Assembly (NCBI GenBank): GCA_030697205.1
Contig: JAUYQP010000011.1
Location: 33,677-97,676 of the forward strand
Length of the DNA: 64,000 nucleotides
Direction: 5' to 3'
DNA from: Mycobacteriales bacterium
GTDB taxonomy: Bacteria; Actinomycetota; Actinomycetes; Mycobacteriales; SCTD01
Part shown: positions 20,501 through 27,551 of the stretch, one piece after another
How the letters are laid out: every line of letters starts with the position of its first letter
How positions within the stretch are numbered: the stretch's first letter is position 1
The notes under the pieces: model-generated
Database searches by the model: none
The model's input: the letters and a program-made list of their open reading frames with translations, nothing else
Told to the model about the DNA's origin: nothing
Translations under genes and position numbers: made by a program

Positions 20501-21123
20501 TGCCGGCCGAGCGGCTTGAGCTGACGCGTCAGCTCGGAGGTGAGGTCCTGCAGGCGGGTGAGGTTGGCCTGCATCGCGTCGAGCTTGCGCAGGGCCTTCT
20601 CCTTGCGCTTCTTGTGCTTGAGGACACCCGCGGCCTCCTCGATGAAGGCGCGCCGGTCCTCGGGCCGCGCGGACAGCACCGCGTCGAGCTGGCCCTGCCC
20701 GACGACGACGTGCAGCTCGCGGCCGATGCCGCTGTCGCTCATCAGCTCCTGGATGTCGACCAGCCGGCACTTGGTGCCGTTGATGGCGTACTCCGACGCG
20801 CCGTCACGGAACATCAGCCGGGTCACGCTGACCTCGGCGTAGTCGATCGGCAGCGCGCCGTCGGTGTTGTCGATGGTCAGCGTCACCTCGGCCCGCCCGA
20901 GCGGCGGCCGGCCGGGCGTGCCGGCGAAGATGACGTCCTCCATCTTGCCGCCGCGCAGCGCCTTGGCGCCCTGCTCGCCGAGCACCCAGGCGATCGCGTC
21001 GACGACGTTGGACTTGCCGGACCCGTTGGGCCCCACGACGCAGGTGATGCCCGGCTCGAAGCGCAGGGTCGTCGGTGACGCGAAGGACTTGAAGCCCTTC
21101 AGCGTGAGGCTCTTGAGGTGCAC
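17587..21123 (-). CDS. smc: Chromosome segregation protein SMC
   Basis: ATPase that compacts and segregates the chromosome with ScpA and ScpB. 1178 aa, normal for the family: N-terminal ATPase half with Walker A GPNGSGKSN (~32-40), a long coiled coil (residues ~165-500), a hinge near 510-660 (GTDGVLGSVASIVSVQ onward), the returning coiled coil, and the C-terminal half with the LSGGERSLTA signature and Walker B FYVMDEVEAALDD. The start is ATG 21123. It heads the smc-decarboxylase pair and is followed at 14 bases by the decarboxylase start. Confidence 0.96.
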   Translation of the reverse strand: MHLKSLTLKGFKSFASPTTLRFEPGITCVVGPNGSGKSNVVDAIAWVLGEQGAKALRGGKMEDVIFAGTPGRPPLGRAEVTLTIDNTDGALPIDYAEVSVTRLMFRDGASEYAINGTKCRLVDIQELMSDSGIGRELHVVVGQGQLDAVLSARPEDRRAFIEEAAGVLKHKKRKEKALRKLDAMQANLTRLQDLTSELTRQLKPLGRQAEVARRAAQVQADLRDAKLRLLADDLLQLRATLDAEVRDETALRQRRAEVERDLAGLQERETVLDEAVAEQAPRLTRAQETWYRLSALEERLRGTAQLASERHRHLTSELPEEARQGRDPEQLDAEAASVRGQERDLAEQIAADGVRLTDAVTRRTDAEAALATEEKALVAARRAVADRREGLARLTGQVGALRSRAAAAEAELGRIAASLADAEARVLRAQSDLQTLQGEAGGLDEGETDLDARHEAAEVVRSTAADKLAALQVQEREVERDRSTWAARRDALSLSLARKDGSAALLGTDGVLGSVASIVSVQAGHEAAVAAALGAVADAVAVASPADAARALQRLKDDDSGRAGLLVGGGPLVDEPAWPALPTGAQWAVDLVDVPSSLRPAVVRALHQVAVVASLDEARHLVEQHPSVRAVTAEGDLLGAHWAVGGSASAPSLLEVQAAVDEATAAHDEAQHRLERLGFELATATGELAAATAEVENALVALHESDARMAALSEQLGLLASAARSAEAEAGRLQQARVRAEEARDKDLSGLAELEERLALAEQAPTEEEPSTDLRDRLAGEASAARTAETEARLAVRTGEERAKALAGRAESLERAARQERAARERLVELREQRARGAVIAADVARGAQEALGRIGASLAAAAVEREQAQAARTVTEGEQLALRARSRELSAELDRLTDVVHRDEVARAEQRMRIETLESRAVEEWAVPLEQLQADYGPEVAVLTFLEDGSPGEPVPYDRTEQEKRAGSAERALALLGKVNPLALEEYAALEERAAFLSTQLEDLKATRRDLLTVVKDVDERIHDVFQSAYEDTAREFVHVFATLFPGGEGKLVLTDPGDLLTTGIEVMARPAGKKVSRLSLLSGGERSLTAIALLVAIFRARPSPFYVMDEVEAALDDRNLGRLLEALEGLRESSQLIVITHQKRTMEIADALYGVTMRGDGVSTVVSQRLREREPA

Positions 21124-21265
21124 CTGGCTGCCTGTCCGTCGGCCGTGGGGAAGGCCGGGGAGAGCCTACCGGGAGGCCTCGCCGGGCGCGGGGAGGACGG
21201 GCCGACCCCCAACAGCACAAAGGACGCCCCGGCACGGGACGCCCTCTGCGGGTGGAGCGGGTGGC

Positions 21266-21463
21266 TCAGGTGAGGACGGGCTCCTCGGTGAGCACGCGGA
21301 TGTCGTCGTCGACCGTCACGGTCGCGACGAGCGCGTCGTTGGCGGCCCTGACACGGCTGAGCTCGGCCTCCAGGTCGACGACGCGGGCGCGGAGCCGGTG
21401 GCACTCCGCCGCGAGTCGGCTGTCCGCAGACGTGCCGACGTGTCCGAACAGGGCCTTGGCCAT
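21266..21463 (-). CDS. Small coiled-coil protein, hypothetical
   Basis: 65-aa protein starting at ATG 21463 with a GGAGG Shine-Dalgarno about 10 bases upstream. It begins MAKALFGHVG, then has a heptad-like helix (RLRARVVDLEAELSRVRAANDAL, residues ~24-46) and ends in an acidic strand with DDDIRVLTEEP. I believe small proteins of this kind occur near smc in actinobacteria, but I do not know a function. Codon use is normal (G or C at third positions), which supports it being real. It lies alone between smc and acyP. Confidence 0.6.
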   Translation of the reverse strand: MAKALFGHVGTSADSRLAAECHRLRARVVDLEAELSRVRAANDALVATVTVDDDIRVLTEEPVLT

Positions 21464-21644
21464 GGCTGTGGTTCCTCCGCGTCGACGGTGACGGTGGTCG
21501 TGATCGGTGTCCCGAGCACCCCGCACGGCGTCCGGCGTCGTCCATGTCTACCGGGTGTGCACAGGGGTGGTGAGTCGAGGATGACACCCGTCGGCGCGCG
21601 GGTCAAGGACCTGATCACGGTCCGGTCACGAACCGGGCAGACCG

Positions 21645-21917
21645 TCAGCGCTCGACGAAGCCGGTCTCCCCGCGCGGGTCTCCCCAGCGCTCCCCGACGA
21701 AGTCGACGCGACCCGGGGTCCCCCCGGTGCGCAGCGCCGCCAGCAGTGCCTCGCACGCCACGCGCGGCCCCTCCGCGACGACCTCGACCCGGCCGTCCTC
21801 GAGGTTGGTCGCCGCCCCGGACAGGCCCAGCTCGAGCGCCCGCGCCCGCGTCCACCACCGGAAGCCGACGCCCTGGACGCGCCCCTTCACGGTCGCCGTG
21901 AGGCGGACGGGCTGCAT
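21645..21917 (-). CDS. acyP: Acylphosphatase
   Basis: 90-aa enzyme hydrolysing acyl phosphates. The signature [16 protein letters not shown] (residues ~12-27) has the phosphate-binding loop and catalytic Arg, and [15 protein letters not shown] carries the catalytic Asn, as in all acylphosphatases. The start is ATG 21917; upstream sequence in frame has no homology. A TAGCCT hexamer seven bases before the ATG suggests a leaderless transcript. The acyP-smc-ftsY neighbourhood is conserved in actinobacteria. Confidence 0.93.
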   Translation of the reverse strand: MQPVRLTATVKGRVQGVGFRWWTRARALELGLSGAATNLEDGRVEVVAEGPRVACEALLAALRTGGTPGRVDFVGERWGDPRGETGFVER

Positions 21918-21924
21918 CCCTGGG

Positions 21925-21930
21925 AGGCTA
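21925..21930 (-). promoter_or_regulatory. Putative -10 element for leaderless acyP
   Basis: TAGCCT on the minus strand, seven bases before the acyP ATG, matches TAnnnT. No strong Shine-Dalgarno lies at usual spacing. Confidence 0.4.
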
Positions 21931-21935
21931 GCGAC

Positions 21936-22133
21936 GTGCTCGACTCCCCCCTCACCTCCGCGCCCTGCCGCTCCGCCTGCGACTGGCAGGCCGTGCGCCC
22001 ACCGGTTCCGCTGTGGGCCTGTGTGGGGTGCGGGTCGCAGTGGCAGCCCGGCGAGGCCTGGGCGCCGCGTCAGCTCGACGGGTCGTGGCCGCCCGGGGTC
22101 CGCGAGGCCCGTGACACCGCTCAGCGCGGGTAG
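21936..22133 (+). CDS. Small Cys/Trp-rich hypothetical protein
   Basis: 65-aa product starting at GTG 21936, divergent from acyP. The sequence has a compact, non-random pattern: [13 protein letters not shown], then [17 protein letters not shown] and a short charged end. CVGCG forms a CxxC knuckle and a second CxxxC precedes it, so a zinc-binding mini-domain is plausible. It overlaps the 3' end of mutM by 13 bases in convergent orientation. No homologue is firmly recalled. The Cys/Trp spacing is the main evidence that it is a gene and not an antisense shadow. Confidence 0.45.
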   Translation: MLDSPLTSAPCRSACDWQAVRPPVPLWACVGCGSQWQPGEAWAPRQLDGSWPPGVREARDTAQRG

Positions 22134-22972
22134 CGCGGACGCGGCTGGCACCGCGGGCAGGAGTACGACGAGCGGTTCATCCACGCCTCGCGCCGGATCG
22201 GCGTGCCGCACCGGTCGCACGGCTCGCCCTCCCGGCCGTAGGCGTGCAGGGACCGCTCGAACAGCCCGCTCACGCCCTCGGTGCTGACGTAGAGCGCGTC
22301 GAAGGACGTGCCGCCCTGAGCCAGCGACTCGGTCAGGACGTCGCGCGCATGGGCCAGCAGCTCGCGGGCCTTGGGCGTCGTGACCAGCTCGGTCGCACGG
22401 CCGCCGTGCAGGCCGGCGCGCCACAGCGCCTCGTCGGCGTAGATGTTGCCGATCCCGCTGATCAGGGTCTGGTCGAGCAGCGCGCGCTTGATGCCGGTGG
22501 TCTTCGCCCGCAGCCGCCGCACGAAGGCCGCGTCGTCGAAGTCCGGGTCGAGCGGGTCGCGCGCGATGTGGGCGATCGTGCTTGGGAGCTCCGCGCCACC
22601 GGCCACGACCTGCAGCCCACCGAAGGTGCGCTGGTCGACGAAGCGCAGCTCGCGGCCGCCGTCGGCGAAGCGGACGCGGATCCGCAGGTGGGCCTCGACC
22701 GGTTTGTCGTCGGGTACGACGAGCAGCTGCCCGCTCATGCCGAGGTGGCCGGTGAGGGCGTCGCCGGAGTCGAGCGGCAGCCAGAGGTACTTCCCGCGGC
22801 GGCGCGCCGCAGTGACGGTCCGGCCGGCGAGCAGGTCGGCGAAGTCGCGCTCGCCGGCGGCGTGGCGGCGCACCGCGCGCGGGTGGTGGACGTCGACGGA
22901 GGCGATCGTGCGGCCGGCGACGCCGCGCTCCAGGCCGAAGCGGACAACCTCGACCTCGGGCAGCTCGGGCAC
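22121..22972 (-). CDS. mutM: Formamidopyrimidine-DNA glycosylase (Fpg)
   Basis: Removes 8-oxoguanine and other oxidised purines and cuts the abasic site. 283 aa with the obligatory start PELPEVEVV (catalytic Pro2 and Glu3 after Met removal), [10 protein letters not shown] with the conserved Lys near 61, [12 protein letters not shown] (helix-two-turn-helix) and the C-terminal zinc finger [13 protein letters not shown]...CPRCQ. The start is GTG 22972, overlapping the rnc stop by one base (TAGTG). rnc-mutM coupling is conserved in actinobacteria. Confidence 0.96.
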   Translation of the reverse strand: MPELPEVEVVRFGLERGVAGRTIASVDVHHPRAVRRHAAGERDFADLLAGRTVTAARRRGKYLWLPLDSGDALTGHLGMSGQLLVVPDDKPVEAHLRIRVRFADGGRELRFVDQRTFGGLQVVAGGAELPSTIAHIARDPLDPDFDDAAFVRRLRAKTTGIKRALLDQTLISGIGNIYADEALWRAGLHGGRATELVTTPKARELLAHARDVLTESLAQGGTSFDALYVSTEGVSGLFERSLHAYGREGEPCDRCGTPIRREAWMNRSSYSCPRCQPRPRYPR

Positions 22973-23691
22973 TAGTCCCCCGACGCGGCCGGCGCGGCCG
23001 GCGGATCGGCGGTCAGCGCCCGCCAGGCCCCCTCGGCCGCCTGCTGCTCGGCCTCCTTCTTGCTTCGTCCCCGACCGCTGCCCTTGGGCTCGCCGGCGAT
23101 GACGGCCCGCGCCATGAAGGACTTCGCGTGGTCGGGCCCGCTCTCGCTGATGGCGTACTCGGGGACGCCCAGCGACCGCGACGCCGTCAGCTCCTGCAGG
23201 GAGGTCTTCCAGTCGAGGGCGGCGTCGTCCTGCGAGGCGGCGGCCATCAGGGGGTCGAACAACCGGCGTACGACGGCTGTCGCCCCCGGCAGCCCGCGCT
23301 CGAGGTAGACCGCCCCGATCACGGCCTCCATGGTGTCGGCGAGGATCGACGCCTTGTCACGGCCGCCGGTGACCTCCTCGCCCTTGCCGAGGCGCATCCA
23401 GTCGCCGAGGCCCAGCGCGCGGGCGACGTCGGCGAGCGCGCGGGTGTTGACGACGGAGGCGCGCAGCTTGGCGAGCTGGCCCTCGGGCAGGTCGGGGTGG
23501 GTGAGGTAGAGCGCGTCGGTGACGACGAGACCGAGGACGGCGTCGCCGAGGAACTCCAGCCGCTCGTTGGTCGGCAGCCCGCCGTGCTCGTAGGCGTAGG
23601 AGCGGTGGGTGAGGGCGCGCTCCAGCAACCCGATCTCGAGCGCGGTGCCGAGCGCCGCCTCGAGGACGGTGTAGGGCGGGCCCTTCCTCAC
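22972..23691 (-). CDS. rnc: Ribonuclease III
   Basis: Double-strand-specific RNase that processes rRNA precursors. 239 aa: catalytic domain with the signature [15 protein letters not shown] (~42-56) and the second acidic site [15 protein letters not shown], then a double-stranded RNA-binding domain from about residue 163 ([16 protein letters not shown]...[11 protein letters not shown]). The start is GTG 23691, overlapping the acpP stop by four bases. Operon order is plsX-acpP-rnc-mutM. Confidence 0.96.
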   Translation of the reverse strand: MRKGPPYTVLEAALGTALEIGLLERALTHRSYAYEHGGLPTNERLEFLGDAVLGLVVTDALYLTHPDLPEGQLAKLRASVVNTRALADVARALGLGDWMRLGKGEEVTGGRDKASILADTMEAVIGAVYLERGLPGATAVVRRLFDPLMAAASQDDAALDWKTSLQELTASRSLGVPEYAISESGPDHAKSFMARAVIAGEPKGSGRGRSKKEAEQQAAEGAWRALTADPPAAPAASGD

Positions 23692-23957
23692 AGGCGGGCC
23701 AGCGCGTAGTCGACGGCCTCGCCGACGGTCGTGAGTCCGTCGAGGTCCTCGTCGGCGATGTGGAACTCGGCGCGGGCGCGCGGGGTGAGGGTCTCCTCGA
23801 CGATCTCGACGATCTCGACGAGGGCGAGCGAGTCGGCGGCGAGGTCCTCGCGGAAGCTCGTGTCGCGGGTCACCGACGCGGGGTCCAGCTCGAGCACGGT
23901 CGCGACGGCGCCCTGCACGACGGCCAGCACCTCGTCGTGGGTCATGTCGTGAGTCAT
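23688..23957 (-). CDS. acpP: Acyl carrier protein
   Basis: 89-aa carrier for fatty acid synthesis. The phosphopantetheine attachment serine is in [13 protein letters not shown] (Ser43 with this start); the usual DSL motif is followed by Ala rather than Asp. The start ATG 23957 overlaps the plsX stop (ATGA). A second in-frame ATG at 23945 repeats the first four residues (MTHD twice), so the true start could be either; coupling favours the first. Acidic overall, as expected. Confidence 0.92.
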   Translation of the reverse strand: MTHDMTHDEVLAVVQGAVATVLELDPASVTRDTSFREDLAADSLALVEIVEIVEETLTPRARAEFHIADEDLDGLTTVGEAVDYALARL

Positions 23958-24964
23958 GCGCTGGCTTCCTTCAGCTCGAGCAGGGCCGCGGCGACCCTCG
24001 GGACCAGACCCTCTCGCACCGCCTGCCCCGCCACGCCGACGCACGCCGCGACGGCCTGCGGGCTCGACCCGCCGTGGCCGACGACGCACACCCCGTTGAC
24101 GCCGAGCAGCACCGCCCCGCCCAGCACGTCGGGCTGCATGCCCGCGGTCGCCTCGACGAGCACGGGCAGCAGGTCCTTCGAGGCAGCGGCCCGCTCCGGG
24201 GTGGCGGTGAGCGCGTCGACGACGGCGTCGGTGAGCATCGCCGCCGCGCCCTCGAGGCCCTTGAGGAGCACGTTGCCGGTGAAGCCGTCGGTGACGACGA
24301 CGTCGGCCCTGCCGCCGTGAGGGACGTCGCCGCCCTCGACGCAGCCGACGAAGTCGACCGGCAGCGCGGACAGGGCCGCGAAGGCCTCCTTGCGCAGCGC
24401 GTCGCCCTTGCCGGGCTCGGCGCCGATCGACAGCAGCCCGACCCGCGGCGAGGCGATCCCGAGGCGGACCTGGGCGAAGGCGTGACCGGCGAGCGCGAAC
24501 TGCGTCAGCAGCTCGACCGAGCCGTCCGGGTTGGCGCCGGCGTCGAGCAGGACGAGGTGGCCGCCCGGGGCCGGGATGACCGCGGCGAGCGCGGGTCGGC
24601 TGACACCGGGCAGCCGACCGAGGGTGAACAGCGCGGCCGCGAGGGCCGCGCCGGTCGAGCCGACGGAGACGACCGCGTCGGCCGCGCCGTCACGGACCAG
24701 CCGCGCAGCGACCCGGACGGTCGCGTCGCGCTTGCTGCGGATCGCCCGGGCCGGGTCCTCGTCCATGCCGACGACCTCGGTGGCCTGGACGAGCGCGAAG
24801 CGGCCACTGGCCCCGCGGTCGCGCAGCAGCGTCTCGGCGACGTCGACCGGGCCGACGAGGAGGACCTCGACGTCAGGGCTGCTGTCGGCGACGAGCAGGG
24901 CGCCGTCGACCACGCAGTCCGGGGCGCTGTCGCCTCCGAGGAGATCGAGAGCGACCCGGGTCAC
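23954..24964 (-). CDS. plsX: Phosphate acyltransferase PlsX
   Basis: Converts acyl-ACP to acyl-phosphate, the first step of glycerolipid synthesis in most bacteria. 336 aa from GTG 24964. The family start [21 protein letters not shown] (usually MDAMGGD) is present, followed by [28 protein letters not shown] and [17 protein letters not shown]. This start gives the normal length. plsX works upstream of a PlsY-type enzyme and of PlsC; a plsC homologue is at 43450. It is downstream of rpmF, as in many bacteria. Confidence 0.94.
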   Translation of the reverse strand: MTRVALDLLGGDSAPDCVVDGALLVADSSPDVEVLLVGPVDVAETLLRDRGASGRFALVQATEVVGMDEDPARAIRSKRDATVRVAARLVRDGAADAVVSVGSTGAALAAALFTLGRLPGVSRPALAAVIPAPGGHLVLLDAGANPDGSVELLTQFALAGHAFAQVRLGIASPRVGLLSIGAEPGKGDALRKEAFAALSALPVDFVGCVEGGDVPHGGRADVVVTDGFTGNVLLKGLEGAAAMLTDAVVDALTATPERAAASKDLLPVLVEATAGMQPDVLGGAVLLGVNGVCVVGHGGSSPQAVAACVGVAGQAVREGLVPRVAAALLELKEASA

Positions 24965-24987
24965 GCAGGTGCGGGTGTCTGGTGTCG

Positions 24988-25158
24988 TCAGACCGCGACG
25001 ACGGTGCGCTTGTCGTAGCGACCGCACTCGGGGCAGACGGTGTGCGGCAGCGTGGTGTGGCCACGGTCGCAGGTGGTGAGGGTCGGGGCAGTGGTCTTCC
25101 ACTGCGCACGCCGCGAGCGGGTGTTGCTGCGCGACATCTTGCGCTTCGGGACGGCCAT
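24988..25158 (-). CDS. rpmF: 50S ribosomal protein L32
   Basis: 56-aa large-subunit protein. N-terminus [21 protein letters not shown] is diagnostic. The metal site is unusual: the second pair CPEC is intact, but the first CxxC is reduced to a single Cys ([11 protein letters not shown]), with a His two residues after the missing Cys position. The rest of the knuckle is normal length minus one residue. The start is ATG 25158, three bases behind the DUF177 stop. The order DUF177-rpmF-plsX is conserved. Confidence 0.95.
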   Translation of the reverse strand: MAVPKRKMSRSNTRSRRAQWKTTAPTLTTCDRGHTTLPHTVCPECGRYDKRTVVAV

Positions 25159-25161
25159 GGC

Positions 25162-25725
25162 TCAGTTCTCCTCGTCGTTCTTCATCAGGTCTGCGAGGCC
25201 CGCCCACCGGGGGTCGGCGGTGCCGTGCGCGTGGTCCTCCGGCAGGGTCTCCCAGCGCTCTCCGCACTCGGAGCAGAGCCCTGGGCAGTCCTGCCGGCAC
25301 AGCGGTGTGATGGGCAGTGCGAGCACCACCTGGTCACGCAGCAGCGGCTCGAGGTCGAGGTGGTCGCCCTCCATCCGCGCTGCCTCGCCCTCCTCCACCT
25401 CCGACTCGTCGTAGGCGTACAGCTCCTGCAGGTCGACCGTGAGCGTGTCGCTCACGGTCTCCAGGCAGCGGCCGCACTCCCCGACCAGGTCGACGGTGGC
25501 GGTGCCGCTCACCAAGACGCCCTCCATGACCGACTCGAGCCTGAGGTCCAGGTCGATGTCGCTTCCGGTGGGCACCGTGATGAGCTCGAGCCCCAGGCCC
25601 TCGGGCGCGGGAGCAGGGAACCGCACCTCCCGCATCGATCCCGGCCGCCGTCCCAGCTCGCGCGTGTCGAGCACGAGGGGGAGGCGGGGGTCGAGGCGGT
25701 GCTGCTGCTTCCTGGTCACGGGCAT
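25162..25725 (-). CDS. YceD/DUF177 family protein
   Basis: 187-aa protein of the family always found in front of rpmF and implicated in 23S rRNA or large-subunit assembly. Visible marks are the N-terminal LDTRELGRRPGSM, GLGLELITVPTGSDIDLDLRLESVMEGVLVSGT, the first Cys pair in ECGRCLE (~85-88) and the second in CRQDCPGLCSECG (~148-159). The Cys pairs suggest a zinc site. The start is ATG 25725; a TTGACG hexamer lies about 30 bases upstream and could serve as -35. It is followed by rpmF at three bases. Confidence 0.9.
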   Translation of the reverse strand: MPVTRKQQHRLDPRLPLVLDTRELGRRPGSMREVRFPAPAPEGLGLELITVPTGSDIDLDLRLESVMEGVLVSGTATVDLVGECGRCLETVSDTLTVDLQELYAYDESEVEEGEAARMEGDHLDLEPLLRDQVVLALPITPLCRQDCPGLCSECGERWETLPEDHAHGTADPRWAGLADLMKNDEEN

Positions 25726-25794
25726 GAGAGGTCGTGGGCTCGGGCGAGACCGTCAACAAGCGTAGCCGAGAGCCCCGTCGGGGTCGACCGGCCG

Positions 25795-26298
25795 TTACTC
25801 AGGGAGTGGCTCCACGTCGTCGCCGTCGTTGTCCCGCAGCGCCTCGAGCTCGTGGCGGCCCGACAGCTTCTGGCGCCCCCGCTCGACCGCGGACAGCGTC
25901 TTGGTGAGCACGATCTCGAAGTTGGCGAGCTTGGCGTCGACGTAGTCCTCGACCTCGAGGCGCATCGCCTCGGCCGAGCTGCGCGACTCCTCGAGCAGCC
26001 GCTCGGACTCCTCGACGGCCTCCTGCATGACCTCGGTCTGCGACACGAGGCGGGACCGCTCCTGCTTGGCCTCCGCCACGATGCGGGAGGCCTGCCGACG
26101 CCCCTCCTCGACGACCGCGTCCTTGTCGCCGAGGACCACCTGGGCCTCGTCGAAGGCCTCGGGCAGCTGGCCGCGCAGCTCGTCGAGCAACGCGAGCAGG
26201 TCGGCGCGGTTGACCACGCACGACGCCGACATCGGCATCGAGCGGGCGCTGTCGACCATGGAGGTGATCCGGTCGAGCGTCTCCTGGACGGCGTCCAC
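25795..26298 (-). CDS. sepIVA: DivIVA-like coiled-coil septation protein, SepIVA homologue (short form)
   Basis: 167-aa protein, almost wholly coiled coil. Its two ends match mycobacterial SepIVA (Rv2927c): LDRITSMVDSARSMPMSASCVVNR at the start, and ERLVSQ-type RLVSQTEVMQEA plus EVEDYVDAKLANFEIVLTKTLSAVERGRQKL at the end. SepIVA is needed for septum formation and polar growth in mycobacteria. Here the central Ala/Glu/Arg repeats are much shorter (mycobacterial form is about 245 aa). I chose GTG 26298, about eight bases after GAGGAG. Neighbours are DUF177 and coaD. Position and ends make the family call firm; function in this organism is inferred. Confidence 0.82.
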   Translation of the reverse strand: MDAVQETLDRITSMVDSARSMPMSASCVVNRADLLALLDELRGQLPEAFDEAQVVLGDKDAVVEEGRRQASRIVAEAKQERSRLVSQTEVMQEAVEESERLLEESRSSAEAMRLEVEDYVDAKLANFEIVLTKTLSAVERGRQKLSGRHELEALRDNDGDDVEPLPE

Positions 26299-26341
26299 GG
26301 GTGGTGCTCCTCGCAAGGGTGGTGGGCGGGACCGGGAGCGG

Positions 26342-26824
26342 CTAGCGCGTCTCGGAGAGCCGCTCGGTCAGGGCCGCGTGCACGGTCGCGGGGATGAGCC
26401 CGCTGACGTCCCCACCGTACGTCGCGACCTCCTTGACCAGGCTGCTCGACAGGAACGAGTAGAGCGGGTTGGTCGGCATGAACATCGTCTCGACCGCGGC
26501 CAGCCCGTGGTTCATCTGCGCCATCTGCAGCTCGTAGTCGAAGTCGCTGACGGCCCGCAGCCCCTTGACGATGACCGGGATGTCGCGGTCACGGCAGTAG
26601 TCGACGACCAGGCCGTGGAAGCTGTCGACCACGACGTTGGGCCACGGCCGCACGGCCTCGCGGATGAGGTCGATGCGCTCCTCGACAGTGAACAGCGAGG
26701 ACTTCTTCTTGTTGACGAGCACCGCGACGGTGACCTCGTCGTAGAGGGCCGCGGCGCGCTCGACGACGTCGAGGTGGCCCAGCGTGATCGGGTCGAACGA
26801 CCCTGGGCAGACTGCGCGCCTCAC
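26342..26824 (-). CDS. coaD: Phosphopantetheine adenylyltransferase
   Basis: Fourth step of coenzyme A synthesis (4'-phosphopantetheine + ATP to dephospho-CoA). 160 aa, normal length. The nucleotidyltransferase motif is CPGSFDPITLGHLDVVERA with the TxGH histidine at residue 18. KGLRAVSDFDYELQMAQMN and the ISSRT-like FLSSSLVKEVA segment are typical. The start overlaps the rsmD stop by four bases. rsmD-coaD coupling is common across bacteria. Confidence 0.96.
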   Translation of the reverse strand: MRRAVCPGSFDPITLGHLDVVERAAALYDEVTVAVLVNKKKSSLFTVEERIDLIREAVRPWPNVVVDSFHGLVVDYCRDRDIPVIVKGLRAVSDFDYELQMAQMNHGLAAVETMFMPTNPLYSFLSSSLVKEVATYGGDVSGLIPATVHAALTERLSETR

Positions 26825-27360
26825 ACCAGGGCCCCGATCCAGATCATGGCCTCACCATAGCGACGGGAGCGCAGCCCCTCGTAGCCCTCCGGCCACTCCA
26901 GTGCGGCGTCGCGCGCGGACCGCTCCACGACGACGACGGCATCGGCCGACAGCAGCGCCCGCAGGACCGGCAGCGGCAGCCCCGCCTGGGCGTAGGGGGG
27001 GTCCAGGAAGACGACGTCGAACAGGCCGTACGCCGCTGCCGGTCCCGCGAGCCAGCGGTCGACAGGGGCGTGCACGACCTCGGCGCCCGGCAGCCCCACC
27101 GCCTCGGCGTTGCGCCGCAGGACCCCTGCCGCACCGCCGTCGTGGTCGACGAGCACGACGGAGGCGGCACCGCGCGACAGCGCCTCGAGCCCGAGCGCAC
27201 CGGTGCCGGCGTAGAGGTCGAGCACCCGTGCGCCCTCCAGGTCGGTGAGGGTCTCGAGGCTCGAGAACAGCCCCTCGCGGGCCCGGTCACCGGTCGGTCG
27301 CGCGCCGTCGGGCACGGCGAGCCGCCGGCCGCGGGCCTGTCCGGCCACGATCCGCGTCAC
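26821..27360 (-). CDS. rsmD: 16S rRNA (guanine-N2)-methyltransferase RsmD
   Basis: Methylates G966 of 16S rRNA (E. coli numbering) late in 30S assembly. 179 aa with MTRIVAGQARGRRLAVP at the start, a conserved R-E-G/FS segment (DRAREGLFSSLE), motif I LDLYAGTGALGLEALSRGA and the catalytic DPPY in VVFLDPPYAQ. The start is GTG 27360. It is coupled to coaD by a four-base overlap. Upstream is a 191-base gap with a long inverted repeat. Confidence 0.94.
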   Translation of the reverse strand: MTRIVAGQARGRRLAVPDGARPTGDRAREGLFSSLETLTDLEGARVLDLYAGTGALGLEALSRGAASVVLVDHDGGAAGVLRRNAEAVGLPGAEVVHAPVDRWLAGPAAAYGLFDVVFLDPPYAQAGLPLPVLRALLSADAVVVVERSARDAALEWPEGYEGLRSRRYGEAMIWIGALV

Positions 27361-27428
27361 GCCGCCGGCCTCATCACCCCACCAGCCTGCCAGCCCACCC
27401 GCCCCGACCCCTCCCAGCGGCGCCCCGC

Positions 27429-27527
27429 GATCCGAACTGCTTCCAGTCCTCGCCTCACAGCCAGCGCACCCGCCACGTCAGGCGCGCGCCAGCACCCCGG
27501 CCCGCGGAGGTGGAAGCAGCGCGGATC
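27429..27527. repeat. Long imperfect inverted repeat in the rsmD-recG gap
   Basis: Left arm 27429-27445 and right arm 27511-27527 are complementary over 15 of 17 positions: GATCCG, two mismatches, CTGCTTCCA, against TGGAAGCAG, two mismatches, CGGATC. A 65-base centre separates them. The 191-base gap (27361-27551) holds no ORF with coding character. It may be a recG-to-rsmD terminator or structured leader, or the two ends of a small decayed element; no target-site duplication is visible. Confidence 0.45.
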
Positions 27528-27551
27528 CGCGGGCGGGCAGCGGGGCGGCGG

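Noticed and set aside
21205..21245. Terminator after the small coiled-coil gene
   Set aside because: GGACGCCC occurs twice as a direct, not inverted, repeat, so no stem forms.
27427..27445. LexA/SOS box before rsmD or recG
   Set aside because: Only one half (CGAAC) is present; the partner GTTCG is missing.
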